DNA of 41,356 bases from ZC4RG29 sp964521255 (lineage in GTDB: Bacteria; Bacteroidota; Bacteroidia; Cytophagales; Cyclobacteriaceae), in contig CAZFRM010000031.1 of NCBI GenBank assembly GCA_964521255.1, positions 1 to 41,356 on the forward strand. Reading direction: 5' to 3'. Positions 33,901-41,340 of this stretch are shown here, piece by piece (position 1 is the stretch's first letter; every line of letters begins with the position of its first letter). A program made the translations under genes and the position numbers. The notes under the pieces are model-generated. The model was not told the origin of the DNA. It ran no database searches and saw only the letters and a program-made list of their open reading frames with translations.

Positions 33901-34293
33901 GTGCACACCACCCACGCCGGCTTTTTCAGTAATATTTTCAAACTGAAAATTACCTTTGTTTAAATAGAGTTGATTTGCTTTTTGATTAGACGTAAAATAA
34001 ATATCAAGGAGGCCGTCATTGTTGATATCCCCCAGCGCTACGCCACCACCATTATAAAAATTCCGATAGGTATAGATATTAAATTCCTCGTCATACGCCA
34101 ATGCGTTAATAAAGTCAACGCCGGTGGACGAAGCTGGAAGACTTACAAAAAGTGAATCTTTATTACCCGGTGCCTCAGCACATTGACATAAAATCAAAGA
34201 CGACATTAAGAATAGGATTAAGGCCGGATAATTCAGGCGGCTTACCAGGATTCGATGTTGATTACAAGTTTTAAAGAGGCTGTTCAAAAGCAT
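30904..34293 (-). CDS. CRTAC1-type lipoprotein with FG-GAP/VCBS repeats and an ASPIC/UnbV domain
   Basis: A large secreted or surface-anchored lipoprotein. The start at 34293 (MLLNSLFKTCNQHRILVS) is preferred because it brings the hydrophobic LNYPALILFLMSSLILCQC signal close to the N-terminus (1129 aa); an open frame extends upstream to 34431 but lacks signal-peptide logic. About thirteen calcium-type motifs (DINNDGLLDIYF, DVNGDGWLDIYV and others) mark the FG-GAP/VCBS propeller. An ASPIC/UnbV domain (TNAIGASITIRADS through RITVTWPSGKITELTDVP) sits in the middle. Such proteins are extracellular in Bacteroidota and usually neighbour the haloperoxidase-like gene, as here. The role is unknown. 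Confidence 0.88.
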   Translation of the reverse strand: MLLNSLFKTCNQHRILVSRLNYPALILFLMSSLILCQCAEAPGNKDSLFVSLPASSTGVDFINALAYDEEFNIYTYRNFYNGGGVALGDINNDGLLDIYFTSNQKANQLYLNKGNFQFENITEKAGVGGVHTWSTGASMVDVNGDGWLDIYVCNSGGVKGDNRENELFINNRDLTFTEQGAQYGVDDKGLTTHAAFFDYDHDGDLDLYILNNSYVSVGNFNLMKAERPRRDPLGGDKLLRNENGKFVDVSEEAGIYGSIIGFGLGVTVGDVNKDGWFDVYVSNDFFERDYLYINQRNGTFKEQLTESIKSISMSSMGADLADINNDTWPDIFVTDMLPATNERIKSVTTFHNWDIYKYNVENGYHHQFVRNCFQLNDGDTTFSEIGRLLGIQATDWSWGALMFDMNNDGRRDIFVANGIYKDLTNQDYLQYIANTEVVKTFFTQEDIDYQKMIDAIPSNKISNSAFENMGNLSFKERAAEWGLGMPSFSNGSAYGDFDNDGDLDLVVNNVNMPAFIFKNRTNEQTQNKYLKFVLQGEGLNTNAIGASITIRADSFQMYGEQMPMRGFQSSVDPRPNFGLGLTDIVERITVTWPSGKITELTDVPTNQILQLKESDAIQVMPDHDIVQHVPILSDVTKAIGLDYTHEESDFVDFDMSHLLFHMVSTEGPRICKGDVNNDGLEDFFIGGAKNSPGALFIQNSKGSFIRSNESLFAQDKIFEDTDCIFLDVDNDGDLDLYVASGGNEFAAGTPELMDRLYVNDGKGNFSRSTNQLPTLYESTSCVAAADYDKDGDIDLFVGTRLKPHYYGYPVNGYILNNDGTGRFTDVTNDIAPGLQKIGLITSACWSDIDNDEDVDLLISGEWMPITVLKQENGKFVNTTKEAGLSKTNGWWNRIVPVDIDRDGDVDFVVGNHGLNSKFKCSVEKPLEMYTGDFDDNNDVEQIICMYYDDTSYPLVLRHDLVKQLLGLKKKYLKYEDYKNERIQDIFSGEELRKAIHSEVYELRTSLLINDGKGKFHLQALPVEAQFSPVYGIAVHDLDGDGNDDIFLGGNLYGAKPEVGRYDASHGLLLVGNGKGNFKAVPQNQSGLKIEGEVRDIVSLTISGNFYLLIARNNNSLRVYKSMLLNPLLQ

Positions 34294-34437
34294 TTTCAAC
34301 AAAAAGATTAAAATAACTTTATACTTCGTTTGATTTTCGGTTAATTGATTATGTTTAAGTGATTTTTGAATTTTGTTGAAATCAAAAGCAAAGTAACAGG
34401 AGAAACTTAACGAGACAAGATTTAAAATCATTAAACA

Positions 34438-34456
34438 GTAAACGATTGCACCTTTG
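34438..34456 (+). promoter_or_regulatory. Operator-like GTAAACGATT and -7 element before the LacI gene
   Basis: GTAAACGATT (34438-34447) is followed by CACCTTTG (34449-34456), one mismatch from TAnnTTTG, 20 bp before the ATG. The overlap of operator and promoter would suit autorepression. The same 10-mer in reverse precedes the GH31 gene. Confidence 0.5.
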
Positions 34457-34475
34457 TTGAAATATAAATAATAAT

Positions 34476-35513
34476 ATGAAATATAATCAGGTCACCATTA
34501 AAGACATTGCCCGCGAACTTGGCATCTCCCCTTCTACCGTTTCACGCGCTCTGAAAGATCATCCGGACATCAGCCCGGAAACAAAAAAAGCAGTAAATGA
34601 ATTGGCCGAGAAGTTAAATTATCAGCCCAATATTGTTGCGCTGAGTTTACGCCAAAGCAAAACAAATACATTGGGTGTAATTATTCCTGAAATTGTTCAC
34701 TTCTTCTTCTCCACCGTTATCAGCGGAATTGAGGATGTGGCTTACAGTGCCGGCTATAATGTAATTCTTACCCAATCCAACGAATCATCACAACGCGAAA
34801 GGACCGATATGAAGGCCCTGTTCAACAGCCGTGTTGATGGCATGCTTCTGTCCCTTTCCAGGGAAACGACAACGTTTGATCACATTGATTCCATGATGGC
34901 TAAGGGCGTACCAATGGTTTTCTTCGACCGTGTTTACGATCACCCCAACGCCAGCAAAGTAATAGTTGATGATTTTAGCGGAGCAAAGGAAGCAACGCTT
35001 CATCTCATCGAACAAGGTTGTAAGCGAATTGCCCATATTGAAGGTTCAACAAACCTCGATATTACCAAGCAGCGTTTGGAAGGTTATCTTGAAGCGCTCA
35101 AAGAAAAAAATATGCCTATAGACAAAAGCCTTATCATCCCATGCCATGAAGCCTCCATTGAGGAAGGGAAAAAGTCGACGGAGAAATTGTTGTCTATGAC
35201 ACCGCTTCCCGATGGAATTTTTGCCACCAACGATCCGGTAGCAATGGGCGCCATGCAAGCAATCAGAGAAAAAGGATTAAAAATCCCTCAGGATATTGCT
35301 GTTGTAGGATTCAGTAACTGGCTATTCAGCTCCATGATGGATCCGCCACTTTCTTCTGTTGATCAACCGGGTTTTGAAATGGGGCAGGAAGCCACAAGGC
35401 TTTTGATCCGGCAAATCGAAACCAAATCAAAAGAAGACATCGATCCAAAGCCGGAAACAAAAGTATTGAAGACAAAACTTATTGTTCGCGCTTCTTCATC
35501 TAAAAAGGGTTGA
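34476..35513 (+). CDS. LacI-family transcriptional repressor
   Basis: A 345-residue LacI/GalR regulator. The N-terminal helix-turn-helix and hinge (VTIKDIARELGISPSTVSRA and LNYQPNIVALSLRQSKT) is followed by a periplasmic-binding-like sensor domain (LGVIIPEIVHFFFSTVISGI, FSNWLFSSMMDPPLSSVDQP). In this position it probably controls the downstream GH31 alpha-glucosidase and MFS transporter, in response to an alpha-glucoside. It is divergent from the VCBS gene (183 bp between starts). Confidence 0.94.
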   Translation: MKYNQVTIKDIARELGISPSTVSRALKDHPDISPETKKAVNELAEKLNYQPNIVALSLRQSKTNTLGVIIPEIVHFFFSTVISGIEDVAYSAGYNVILTQSNESSQRERTDMKALFNSRVDGMLLSLSRETTTFDHIDSMMAKGVPMVFFDRVYDHPNASKVIVDDFSGAKEATLHLIEQGCKRIAHIEGSTNLDITKQRLEGYLEALKEKNMPIDKSLIIPCHEASIEEGKKSTEKLLSMTPLPDGIFATNDPVAMGAMQAIREKGLKIPQDIAVVGFSNWLFSSMMDPPLSSVDQPGFEMGQEATRLLIRQIETKSKEDIDPKPETKVLKTKLIVRASSSKKG

Positions 35514-35521
35514 CCTATAAT

Positions 35522-35541
35522 CCCTTCAGGCAATGTCATTA
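35522..35541. repeat. GGCAATGTCATTA dispersed repeat, copy 1
   Basis: CCCTTCAGGCAATGTCATTA. It forms an inverted pair with copy 2 (35862-35890). Copy 3 is at 41311-41340. Confidence 0.7.
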
Positions 35542-35561
35542 TAAACGCACCACACGCTACC

Positions 35562-35596
35562 CTCTAACTCCCTAAAGGGAGGACCACAGCGCGCTG
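35562..35596. repeat. CTAAC/CCTAAAGGG palindromic repeat
   Basis: Contains CTCCCTAAAGGGAG (35568-35581), followed by GCGCGCTG. A related copy is in the centre of the 13247-13384 element (13286-13321), also ending GCGCGCTG. This suggests a dispersed repeat family. Confidence 0.6.
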
Positions 35597-35782
35597 GCCC
35601 GTTAAGATACAGGGAGTCCAAAAATCTTGCACTTGAATACACATCTGCATTCGATCAGCCTGTCTGCACGAAACCGTTTCGGCAAAGGCAGGCGAATTCT
35701 ACGGGAAAAGAGTGGGATTGACTTTTTAAATCTGAAATATTGTAAGCGATGAAATATGATGGCGCGACAATTTGAAATGCAA

Positions 35783-35846
35783 CCGAGGAGACACTGAGAA
35801 CCACAAAGAAACCTCTGTGTAACTTTGAGCTTCTTTGAGGCCTCGG
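35783..35846. repeat. Imperfect inverted repeat (CCGAGG...CCTCGG)
   Basis: CCGAGG (35783-35788) and CCTCGG (35841-35846), with inner CAAAGAA (35804-35810) and TTCTTTG (35831-35837). The words (ctctgtgtaactttg) resemble a widespread Bacteroidota intergenic type. No gene. The rest of the 35514-35984 gap has no coding sequence. Confidence 0.5.
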
Positions 35847-35861
35847 TGTAATAACTGTATT

Positions 35862-35890
35862 CCCCTTAACGTAATGACATTGCCCTTCAA
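35862..35890. repeat. GGCAATGTCATTA dispersed repeat, copy 2 (reversed)
   Basis: Reads CCCCTTAACGTAATGACATT on the plus strand, then GCCCTTC; its reverse complement matches copy 3 over about 23 bases with few changes. Confidence 0.7.
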
Positions 35891-35898
35891 TGGACTTA

Positions 35899-35917
35899 AA
35901 TCGTTTACGGAGTTTTG
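35899..35917 (+). promoter_or_regulatory. Operator-like AATCGTTTAC and -7 element before the GH31 gene
   Basis: AATCGTTTAC (35899-35908) is the reverse complement of the 10-mer before the LacI gene. Right after it, GAGTTTTG (35910-35917) is one mismatch from TAnnTTTG. The gene starts 67 bp downstream. Confidence 0.45.
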
Positions 35918-35984
35918 TTATTAACTACATTCAAATCATAAACGTATTTAGTGTTACATTAATGCACAATTAAGTTTATCGTGC

Positions 35985-38369
35985 ATGTCTAATAAACGTT
36001 TAGGAAACCTTTTATCTTTTCATCAGCATGAGTTTGGTATTACGGGCGAAACTACCAATGGAAAAATTCAACTGACTGTTTACAGCGAATCAATTTTTAA
36101 AGTAAGCGCTACGCAGGATTCGTTCGAGGATTTTTCTTATGCTGTAATAGCGCTACCGGAAAAGAAGATTCCATTCAAATTGATTGATCAGGGTGAAACG
36201 CTGTTAATTCAGTTAAAGAAATTTACTATTCGCATTGAAAAAAATCCTGTTCGGTTTATTTTCTTAACACCGGATGGAAAAATTATTAATGAAGATGACC
36301 CCCTGGGAATTAGCTGGAACGGAGAACAAGTTGCTTGTTACAAAAAACTTTTTCCGGAAGAAAGATTCATCGGGCTCGGAGAAAAAACCGGGGGCCTCGA
36401 CCGAAGAGGCTCAGGTTATCAAAACTGGAATACAGACAGCTTTTCCTTTTCGCCCAAGGAAGACCCGTTGTATTGCTCCACTCCTTTTTATATGGGGCTA
36501 CATAATCATCTGGCTTATGGCATCTTTTTCGACAATAGTTATAAAACATTCTTCAACTTCGGAGCATCCAACAACAGGTTTTCAAGCTTCTATGCCGATG
36601 CCGGCAACATGAACTATTATTTTATTCACAATGATTCTGTTGCTGACATCATCAAAGACTATACATTTCTTACCGGACGAATGGAAATGCCACCCGCCTG
36701 GAGTATTGGCTACCAACAGTGTCGCTACAGTTATTATCCCGAAGCGGAAGTAATACGTTTAGCGGAAACGTTTCGTGAGAAAGAAATTCCTGCGGATGTA
36801 ATCGTACTGGACATCCACTACATGGATAATTATAAAATATTTACCTGGAGCAAAAGGAATTTCCCTGACCCAGGCAGTCTTATAAAAAAACTGGAATCAC
36901 TCGGCTTTAAAGTTGTCATTATTTGTGATCCGGGAATAAAAATTGAAGAGGGGTACGCTTCATACGAAGACGGATTGAAAGATGACATATTCCTGAAATA
37001 TCCTGATAACACAAATTATAGCGGGCAAGTATGGCCTGGGTGGTGTCACTTTCCGGATTTTACGAAAGCAACCGCACGATTGTGGTGGCAGAAGCAAATG
37101 GAAGTTTACACAGATCTTGGCATCAGCGGTTTCTGGAATGACATGAATGAAATTGCCACCTGGGGAAACATGATACCGGAGAATATTGAATTTGATTTCG
37201 ATGGCAAAAAAGGTACCATGCGCAATGGGCGAAATCTTTATGGCTTTCAAATGGCGCGTAGCACATACGAAGGAGCAAAAGCTTTACTAAAAGGTAAGCG
37301 ACCATTTAATTTAACGCGCTCAGGATTTTCGGGTGTTCAACGCTACGGCGCTGTGTGGACGGGCGACAATGTTTCATACGACGAACATATGATTCTCGGT
37401 GCACGTATGATCAGCAACATGGGACTTGCCGGGTTGGCTTTCGCAGGTTATGATATCGGTGGTTTTGTTGGTGAAGCAAATGCAAAATTATTTGCGCGAT
37501 GGATTGCGATAGGAACTTTCTCACCATTCTTCCGGGGACATTCGATGATAAATAGTCGTGATGCAGAACCCTGGTCGTACGGCGAAGAGGTAGAACAGAT
37601 CGCCCGCAACTACATCAAATTTCGGTATCAACTTTTTCCATACATCTACTCTTTGTTTTACGAAGCAGTGGAGACAGGAATACCTATTCAACGATCCCTT
37701 GCCATTGATTACCCTTTCAGCAGCAAAATCTACGACGGGAAATACTACAACCAATATTTGTTTGGTCCATATTTCCTGGTTTGCCCTGTTGATTCTACGA
37801 AAGAGCTGATGAAGATTTATCTACCGGAAGGTGAATGGTACTTCTTGTTCAATGGACATAAATATTCAGGTAATGTTGAGATTACGTTAGACTGCCCGCT
37901 TGACAAGCTTCCGGTATTTGTAAAAGCTGGTGCATTGATTCCTATGCAAACTGCAAAATCAAATATTACAAGCAAAGACGACTTGTTAACGCTTCATGTT
38001 TATTCGGGAACAAGTACTACATCCTTCACCTACTATGAAGACGATGGCGAAACATTCGCCTATCAACAAAATGCTTTTTATAAACGCAGGGTTGATTTCT
38101 TACCAGCAGAAAGAAAACTAGTAATCGGAGATGTTGAGGGAACCCTTAACACATCCTATAAAAAACTTAAAATAGTCTTCCATGCATTCATGGATCTTCA
38201 TGATGTTACTGTAAACGGATTCCATCATAAACTACACAAAGAAGATTGCAGGTACTTTACTCCTTTAGAAAAGTTTGATCCTTTTTACGATCCAACGCCT
38301 GAACCTGCCGAACATGTACAGGCTGTCGAACTGGATAATACATCCGGTCAGATCATTTTACACTGGTAA
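35985..38369 (+). CDS. GH31 family alpha-glucosidase
   Basis: A 794-residue glycoside hydrolase family 31 enzyme. The nucleophile is D386 in SGFWNDMNE. The acid/base candidate is D461 in VWTGDNVSYDEH. The N-terminal domain (1-230) and the conserved ARWIAIGTFSPFFRGHS block are present. There is no signal peptide, so it acts in the cytoplasm on imported alpha-glucosides. Length and motifs fit alpha-glucosidase more than alpha-xylosidase, but specificity is not certain. It is preceded by a LacI gene and followed by an MFS carrier, which suggests uptake then hydrolysis of maltose-type sugars. Confidence 0.93.
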   Translation: MSNKRLGNLLSFHQHEFGITGETTNGKIQLTVYSESIFKVSATQDSFEDFSYAVIALPEKKIPFKLIDQGETLLIQLKKFTIRIEKNPVRFIFLTPDGKIINEDDPLGISWNGEQVACYKKLFPEERFIGLGEKTGGLDRRGSGYQNWNTDSFSFSPKEDPLYCSTPFYMGLHNHLAYGIFFDNSYKTFFNFGASNNRFSSFYADAGNMNYYFIHNDSVADIIKDYTFLTGRMEMPPAWSIGYQQCRYSYYPEAEVIRLAETFREKEIPADVIVLDIHYMDNYKIFTWSKRNFPDPGSLIKKLESLGFKVVIICDPGIKIEEGYASYEDGLKDDIFLKYPDNTNYSGQVWPGWCHFPDFTKATARLWWQKQMEVYTDLGISGFWNDMNEIATWGNMIPENIEFDFDGKKGTMRNGRNLYGFQMARSTYEGAKALLKGKRPFNLTRSGFSGVQRYGAVWTGDNVSYDEHMILGARMISNMGLAGLAFAGYDIGGFVGEANAKLFARWIAIGTFSPFFRGHSMINSRDAEPWSYGEEVEQIARNYIKFRYQLFPYIYSLFYEAVETGIPIQRSLAIDYPFSSKIYDGKYYNQYLFGPYFLVCPVDSTKELMKIYLPEGEWYFLFNGHKYSGNVEITLDCPLDKLPVFVKAGALIPMQTAKSNITSKDDLLTLHVYSGTSTTSFTYYEDDGETFAYQQNAFYKRRVDFLPAERKLVIGDVEGTLNTSYKKLKIVFHAFMDLHDVTVNGFHHKLHKEDCRYFTPLEKFDPFYDPTPEPAEHVQAVELDNTSGQIILHW

Positions 38370-38490
38370 ACCTTTACGCGTTCACACATAACACAAAATC
38401 ACAGGTTAAGTATTTCTTGTTTGATCTTCTCAAAAACATTCTAACAAACTTATTGCTAATCCAACGCTTTTGCTGATTTTAGCAAGCTGA

Positions 38491-38512
38491 GCAAACGATT
38501 TCGCTAAGCGAA
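38491..38512. promoter_or_regulatory. Operator-like AAACGATT and palindrome upstream of the MFS gene
   Basis: GCAAACGATT (38491-38500) precedes TTCGCTAAGCGAA (38500-38512), a 13-bp palindrome. It is the third AAACGATT in this gene group, about 50 bp from the ATG. Confidence 0.4.
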
Positions 38513-38551
38513 CTCCGTAAGCTCAATGCCTTCTTATTTCTAAATCATTTG

Positions 38552-39907
38552 ATGTATATGAATACAACTCTCCCCAAAAAACCCCTCATGAGTTTTTGGC
38601 AGATCTGGAACATGAGCTTTGGCTTTATGGGTATTCAAATGGGATTTGCTTTACAAAACAGTAATGCCAGTGGTATTCTTAGAAATTATGGAGCTGAAAT
38701 TGAACAACTCTCCTGGTTTTGGTTAGCTGCGCCAGTTGTAGGTATGATCGTTCAGCCGATTGTCGGCCATTACAGTGATCAAACCTGGAATAAACTTGGA
38801 AGGAGGAAGCCATATTTTCTGACAGGAGCGATCCTTTCATCGTTTGCTTTATTGCTGATGCCAAACGCATGGATATTGGGAGAATTCGCACCCCTGGTTT
38901 TTGTGGGTGCAGGGTTTCTCATGATCATGGATGCCTCTTTCAATCTTGCCATGGAACCCTTCAGAGCACTGGTCGCTGATAATCTCTCTGACGAGCAACG
39001 AACGCAAGGATTTTCTGTTCAGACTTTTTTAATTGGCATCGGCGCTGTTATTGGCTCATGGCTTCCTTATCTGTTAGCTCAGGTGGGCGTTTCCAATGAA
39101 GCAATCGAAGGTGTGGTGGCGGACAATGTTAAAACAGCATTTTACATAGGCGCATCGGTATTTATCATCAGCATTTTGTGGACGGTTATCAAAACAAAAG
39201 AATTCCCTCCGCAAGAATATGAAAAGTATCATGGCAAAGGTGAAAGTCATTCAACCGGTCTGGGAAACATTTTTAAAGACTTTTCTAAAATGCCAAGAAC
39301 AATGCGTCAGCTTGGCCTTGTACAGTTTTTCTCATGGTTTGCTCTTTTTGGAATGTGGGTCTTCACAACGGATTCTATTGCCACACATATCTTCAACTTA
39401 CCTGTAACGGACAAGAGCTCTAAACTATACCGCGAAGCGCAGGATTGGACAGGTGTTATTTTCGGCGTTTACAACCTTGTCTCTGCTCTATATGCGTTGA
39501 CTTTGCCAGGCATTGTAAAGGTGGTGGGCCGCAAGAAAACACATGCCATATCGTTGCTTATAGGTGGCATCGGCCTCATTTCAATTTACTTTGCCCCTAA
39601 TAAGGAGTTTTTGATTTTATCCATGATCTGTGTAGGAATTGCCTGGGCAAGCATTTTAGCTATGCCTTATGTAATTCTCTCCAGTTCCATTCCTGCGGGC
39701 AAGATGGGTATCTATATGGGCATCTTTAATTTTTTCATAACAATGCCTCAAATCTTAAATGGAATCATTGGCGGCCCGATGGTTAAGAGTATCTATAACA
39801 ATCAACCGGTTTACGCCTTAGTCCTTGCCGGAGTTTTTATGATCTGTGCGGCTATTAGTGTAGTCTACGTTTATGACCCCGCAGATATTCCACTGAAAGA
39901 GAAGTAA
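38552..39907 (+). CDS. MFS sugar transporter (SLC45/sucrose-maltose-like)
   Basis: A 451-residue permease with twelve expected membrane segments. The SLC45-type signature is visible: a first cytoplasmic loop GHYSDQTWNKLGRRKPY, the N-terminal WNMSFGFMGIQMGFALQNSNASGI, and a second MFS loop VVGRKKTHAISLLIGG. It is thought to import disaccharides such as maltose or sucrose with protons. The ATG at 38552 is chosen; 38558 is also possible. It lies downstream of the GH31 gene after a 179-bp gap with its own operator-like word, so it may have a separate promoter. Confidence 0.9.
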   Translation: MYMNTTLPKKPLMSFWQIWNMSFGFMGIQMGFALQNSNASGILRNYGAEIEQLSWFWLAAPVVGMIVQPIVGHYSDQTWNKLGRRKPYFLTGAILSSFALLLMPNAWILGEFAPLVFVGAGFLMIMDASFNLAMEPFRALVADNLSDEQRTQGFSVQTFLIGIGAVIGSWLPYLLAQVGVSNEAIEGVVADNVKTAFYIGASVFIISILWTVIKTKEFPPQEYEKYHGKGESHSTGLGNIFKDFSKMPRTMRQLGLVQFFSWFALFGMWVFTTDSIATHIFNLPVTDKSSKLYREAQDWTGVIFGVYNLVSALYALTLPGIVKVVGRKKTHAISLLIGGIGLISIYFAPNKEFLILSMICVGIAWASILAMPYVILSSSIPAGKMGIYMGIFNFFITMPQILNGIIGGPMVKSIYNNQPVYALVLAGVFMICAAISVVYVYDPADIPLKEK

Positions 39908-39920
39908 CACCGGCTAAATG

Positions 39921-39962
39921 GCCCTATCCAAAAATCATACAAGTGATATTTAGGGCGTTTTT
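39921..39962 (+). terminator. Intrinsic terminator after the MFS gene
   Basis: GCCCTA (39921-39926) and TAGGGC (39951-39956) with inner partial pairing AAATCA/TGATATT, then GTTTTTC. It follows the stop by 14 bp. Confidence 0.7.
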
Positions 39963-40033
39963 CATTTATTTTTTGAACCCTAACCCGTTAAATTGGGCAT
40001 TTGATTTGAAGTACAGCCCTCAAACTTTTTAAT

Positions 40034-41176
40034 ATGAACTTGAAACATTTAGGTTTTTACTTTTTGATCTTTTTGGTTGGCGGCTGCAGTTCAGGTAAGA
40101 AAGCCTACGAACGCGGCGACTATTACGGATCGGTGATGCAATCCATTCAACGCCTTCGCCAAAATCCAGATCATTCCAAATCGGTTGAAACACTAAAAAA
40201 CGCTTACCCTTTAGCGGTTGAATACCTGGAAGGGCAGGCTAATAATGAAATTGCTTCCAATTCATCTTCCAAGTGGCGAAATGCCATTGAGTCTTATACC
40301 ATGATCAATAACATGTATGAGGCCATCAAGCAATGTCCTGGTTGTCTGAAGGTCGTAAAGTCGCCTAAGGAATATTACGCCCAAATTGCACCTTTAAAAG
40401 AAAAAGCTGCTGAAGAAAGTTACAATGCGGGTATCAATGCATTGATGAAAGGGAACCGTAATGATGCACGACGCGCCTACTTCAATTTTGTTGATGCACA
40501 AAAATTTGTTCCCGGTTACAAAGATGTAATTGAATACCTGGATAAATCAAAATATGAAGCAACCCTTAAAGTTGTTATCGAACAAATACCCGTACCGACA
40601 CGATACAACCTGAGCGGCGGATTCTTCCAGGATAAAATTGAAGAGTTCCTTCACTCTAACTATCCCGACCAGGGCTTTGTAAAATTTTATACACCAGGAG
40701 AAGCCGCATCCATTGAGCTTCCTTCGGCAGATCATATTATGCGTATTCAATTTGATGACTTCACCGTAGGAAACACAAAGATGACGGAGAAAGAAGAAAC
40801 GCTCACAAAAGACAGCGTTAAAATTGGCGATACAAAAGTGGAAGGAAAAACAATTCCCGTATATGGCACTGTAAAAGCAAAGTTTACCACTTATCGCAAG
40901 GAAGTTTTGTCCAGTGGATTGTTAAGCATGATTATCGTTGACGGCAAGACCAACGGGGTACTAACACATAAAAAATTTAATGGTGAGTACGGCTGGGTTA
41001 GTACATGGGCACGTTTCAATGGCGATGAACGGGCCTTGACAGATAAGCAACTTGACCTATGCAAGCTTAAAGAGATGCCCCCTCCGGGTAACCAGGATCT
41101 TTTCCTGGAGTTTACCAGACCAATCTATAATCAGTTGGTTCCGGCTATAAGAAATTTCTACCAGAATTATCAGTAA
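40034..41176 (+). CDS. Lipoprotein of unknown function, TPR-like N-terminal half
   Basis: A 380-residue exported protein with lipobox LVGGC at C18 (MNLKHLGFYFLIFLVGGCSS). Residues about 20-175 look helical with TPR-like spacing (SGKKAYERGDYYGSVMQSIQ, YNAGINALMKGNRNDARRAY). The rest (about 180-370) is a beta-rich domain with alternating polar residues (SVKIGDTKVEGKTIPVYGTVKAKFTTY). It has no recognised domain. Tryptophan in GEYGWVSTWARFNGDERALT and PPGNQDLFLEF recall small lipoproteins of Cytophagales, but no function is assigned. Confidence 0.8.
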   Translation: MNLKHLGFYFLIFLVGGCSSGKKAYERGDYYGSVMQSIQRLRQNPDHSKSVETLKNAYPLAVEYLEGQANNEIASNSSSKWRNAIESYTMINNMYEAIKQCPGCLKVVKSPKEYYAQIAPLKEKAAEESYNAGINALMKGNRNDARRAYFNFVDAQKFVPGYKDVIEYLDKSKYEATLKVVIEQIPVPTRYNLSGGFFQDKIEEFLHSNYPDQGFVKFYTPGEAASIELPSADHIMRIQFDDFTVGNTKMTEKEETLTKDSVKIGDTKVEGKTIPVYGTVKAKFTTYRKEVLSSGLLSMIIVDGKTNGVLTHKKFNGEYGWVSTWARFNGDERALTDKQLDLCKLKEMPPPGNQDLFLEFTRPIYNQLVPAIRNFYQNYQ

Positions 41177-41234
41177 CGCTTCGCGAAGAATAAGGTATCA
41201 GTTAAGTGCAGGGCAAACGCATCTAAATTATTTA

Positions 41235-41297
41235 AGCCTGAAAGGCTGATATTATTATAGAATCCGGGCAATAATGACCTGGAGAATCCCGAAGGGA
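41235..41297. repeat. Two GAA-loop mini-hairpins followed by TGATAT
   Basis: AGCCTGAAAGGCT (41235-41247) and TCCCGAAGGGA (41287-41297) each have 4-5 bp arms around GAA and are followed by TGATAT. Similar small hairpins are common near each other in Bacteroidota genomes. Confidence 0.55.
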
Positions 41298-41310
41298 TGA
41301 TATATTTCAC

Positions 41311-41340
41311 CCCTTCGGGCAATGTCATTAAGTTAAGGAG
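41311..41340. repeat. GGCAATGTCATTA dispersed repeat, copy 3
   Basis: CCCTTCGGGCAATGTCATTA, followed by AGTTAAGGAG. It matches copies at 35522 and (reversed) 35862. The window ends 16 bp later, so more of the element may lie outside. Confidence 0.7.

Noticed and set aside
34294..34431. Extended N-terminus of the VCBS protein (46 residues more)
   Set aside because: The signal and lipobox would then be buried; a start at 34293 is more sensible.
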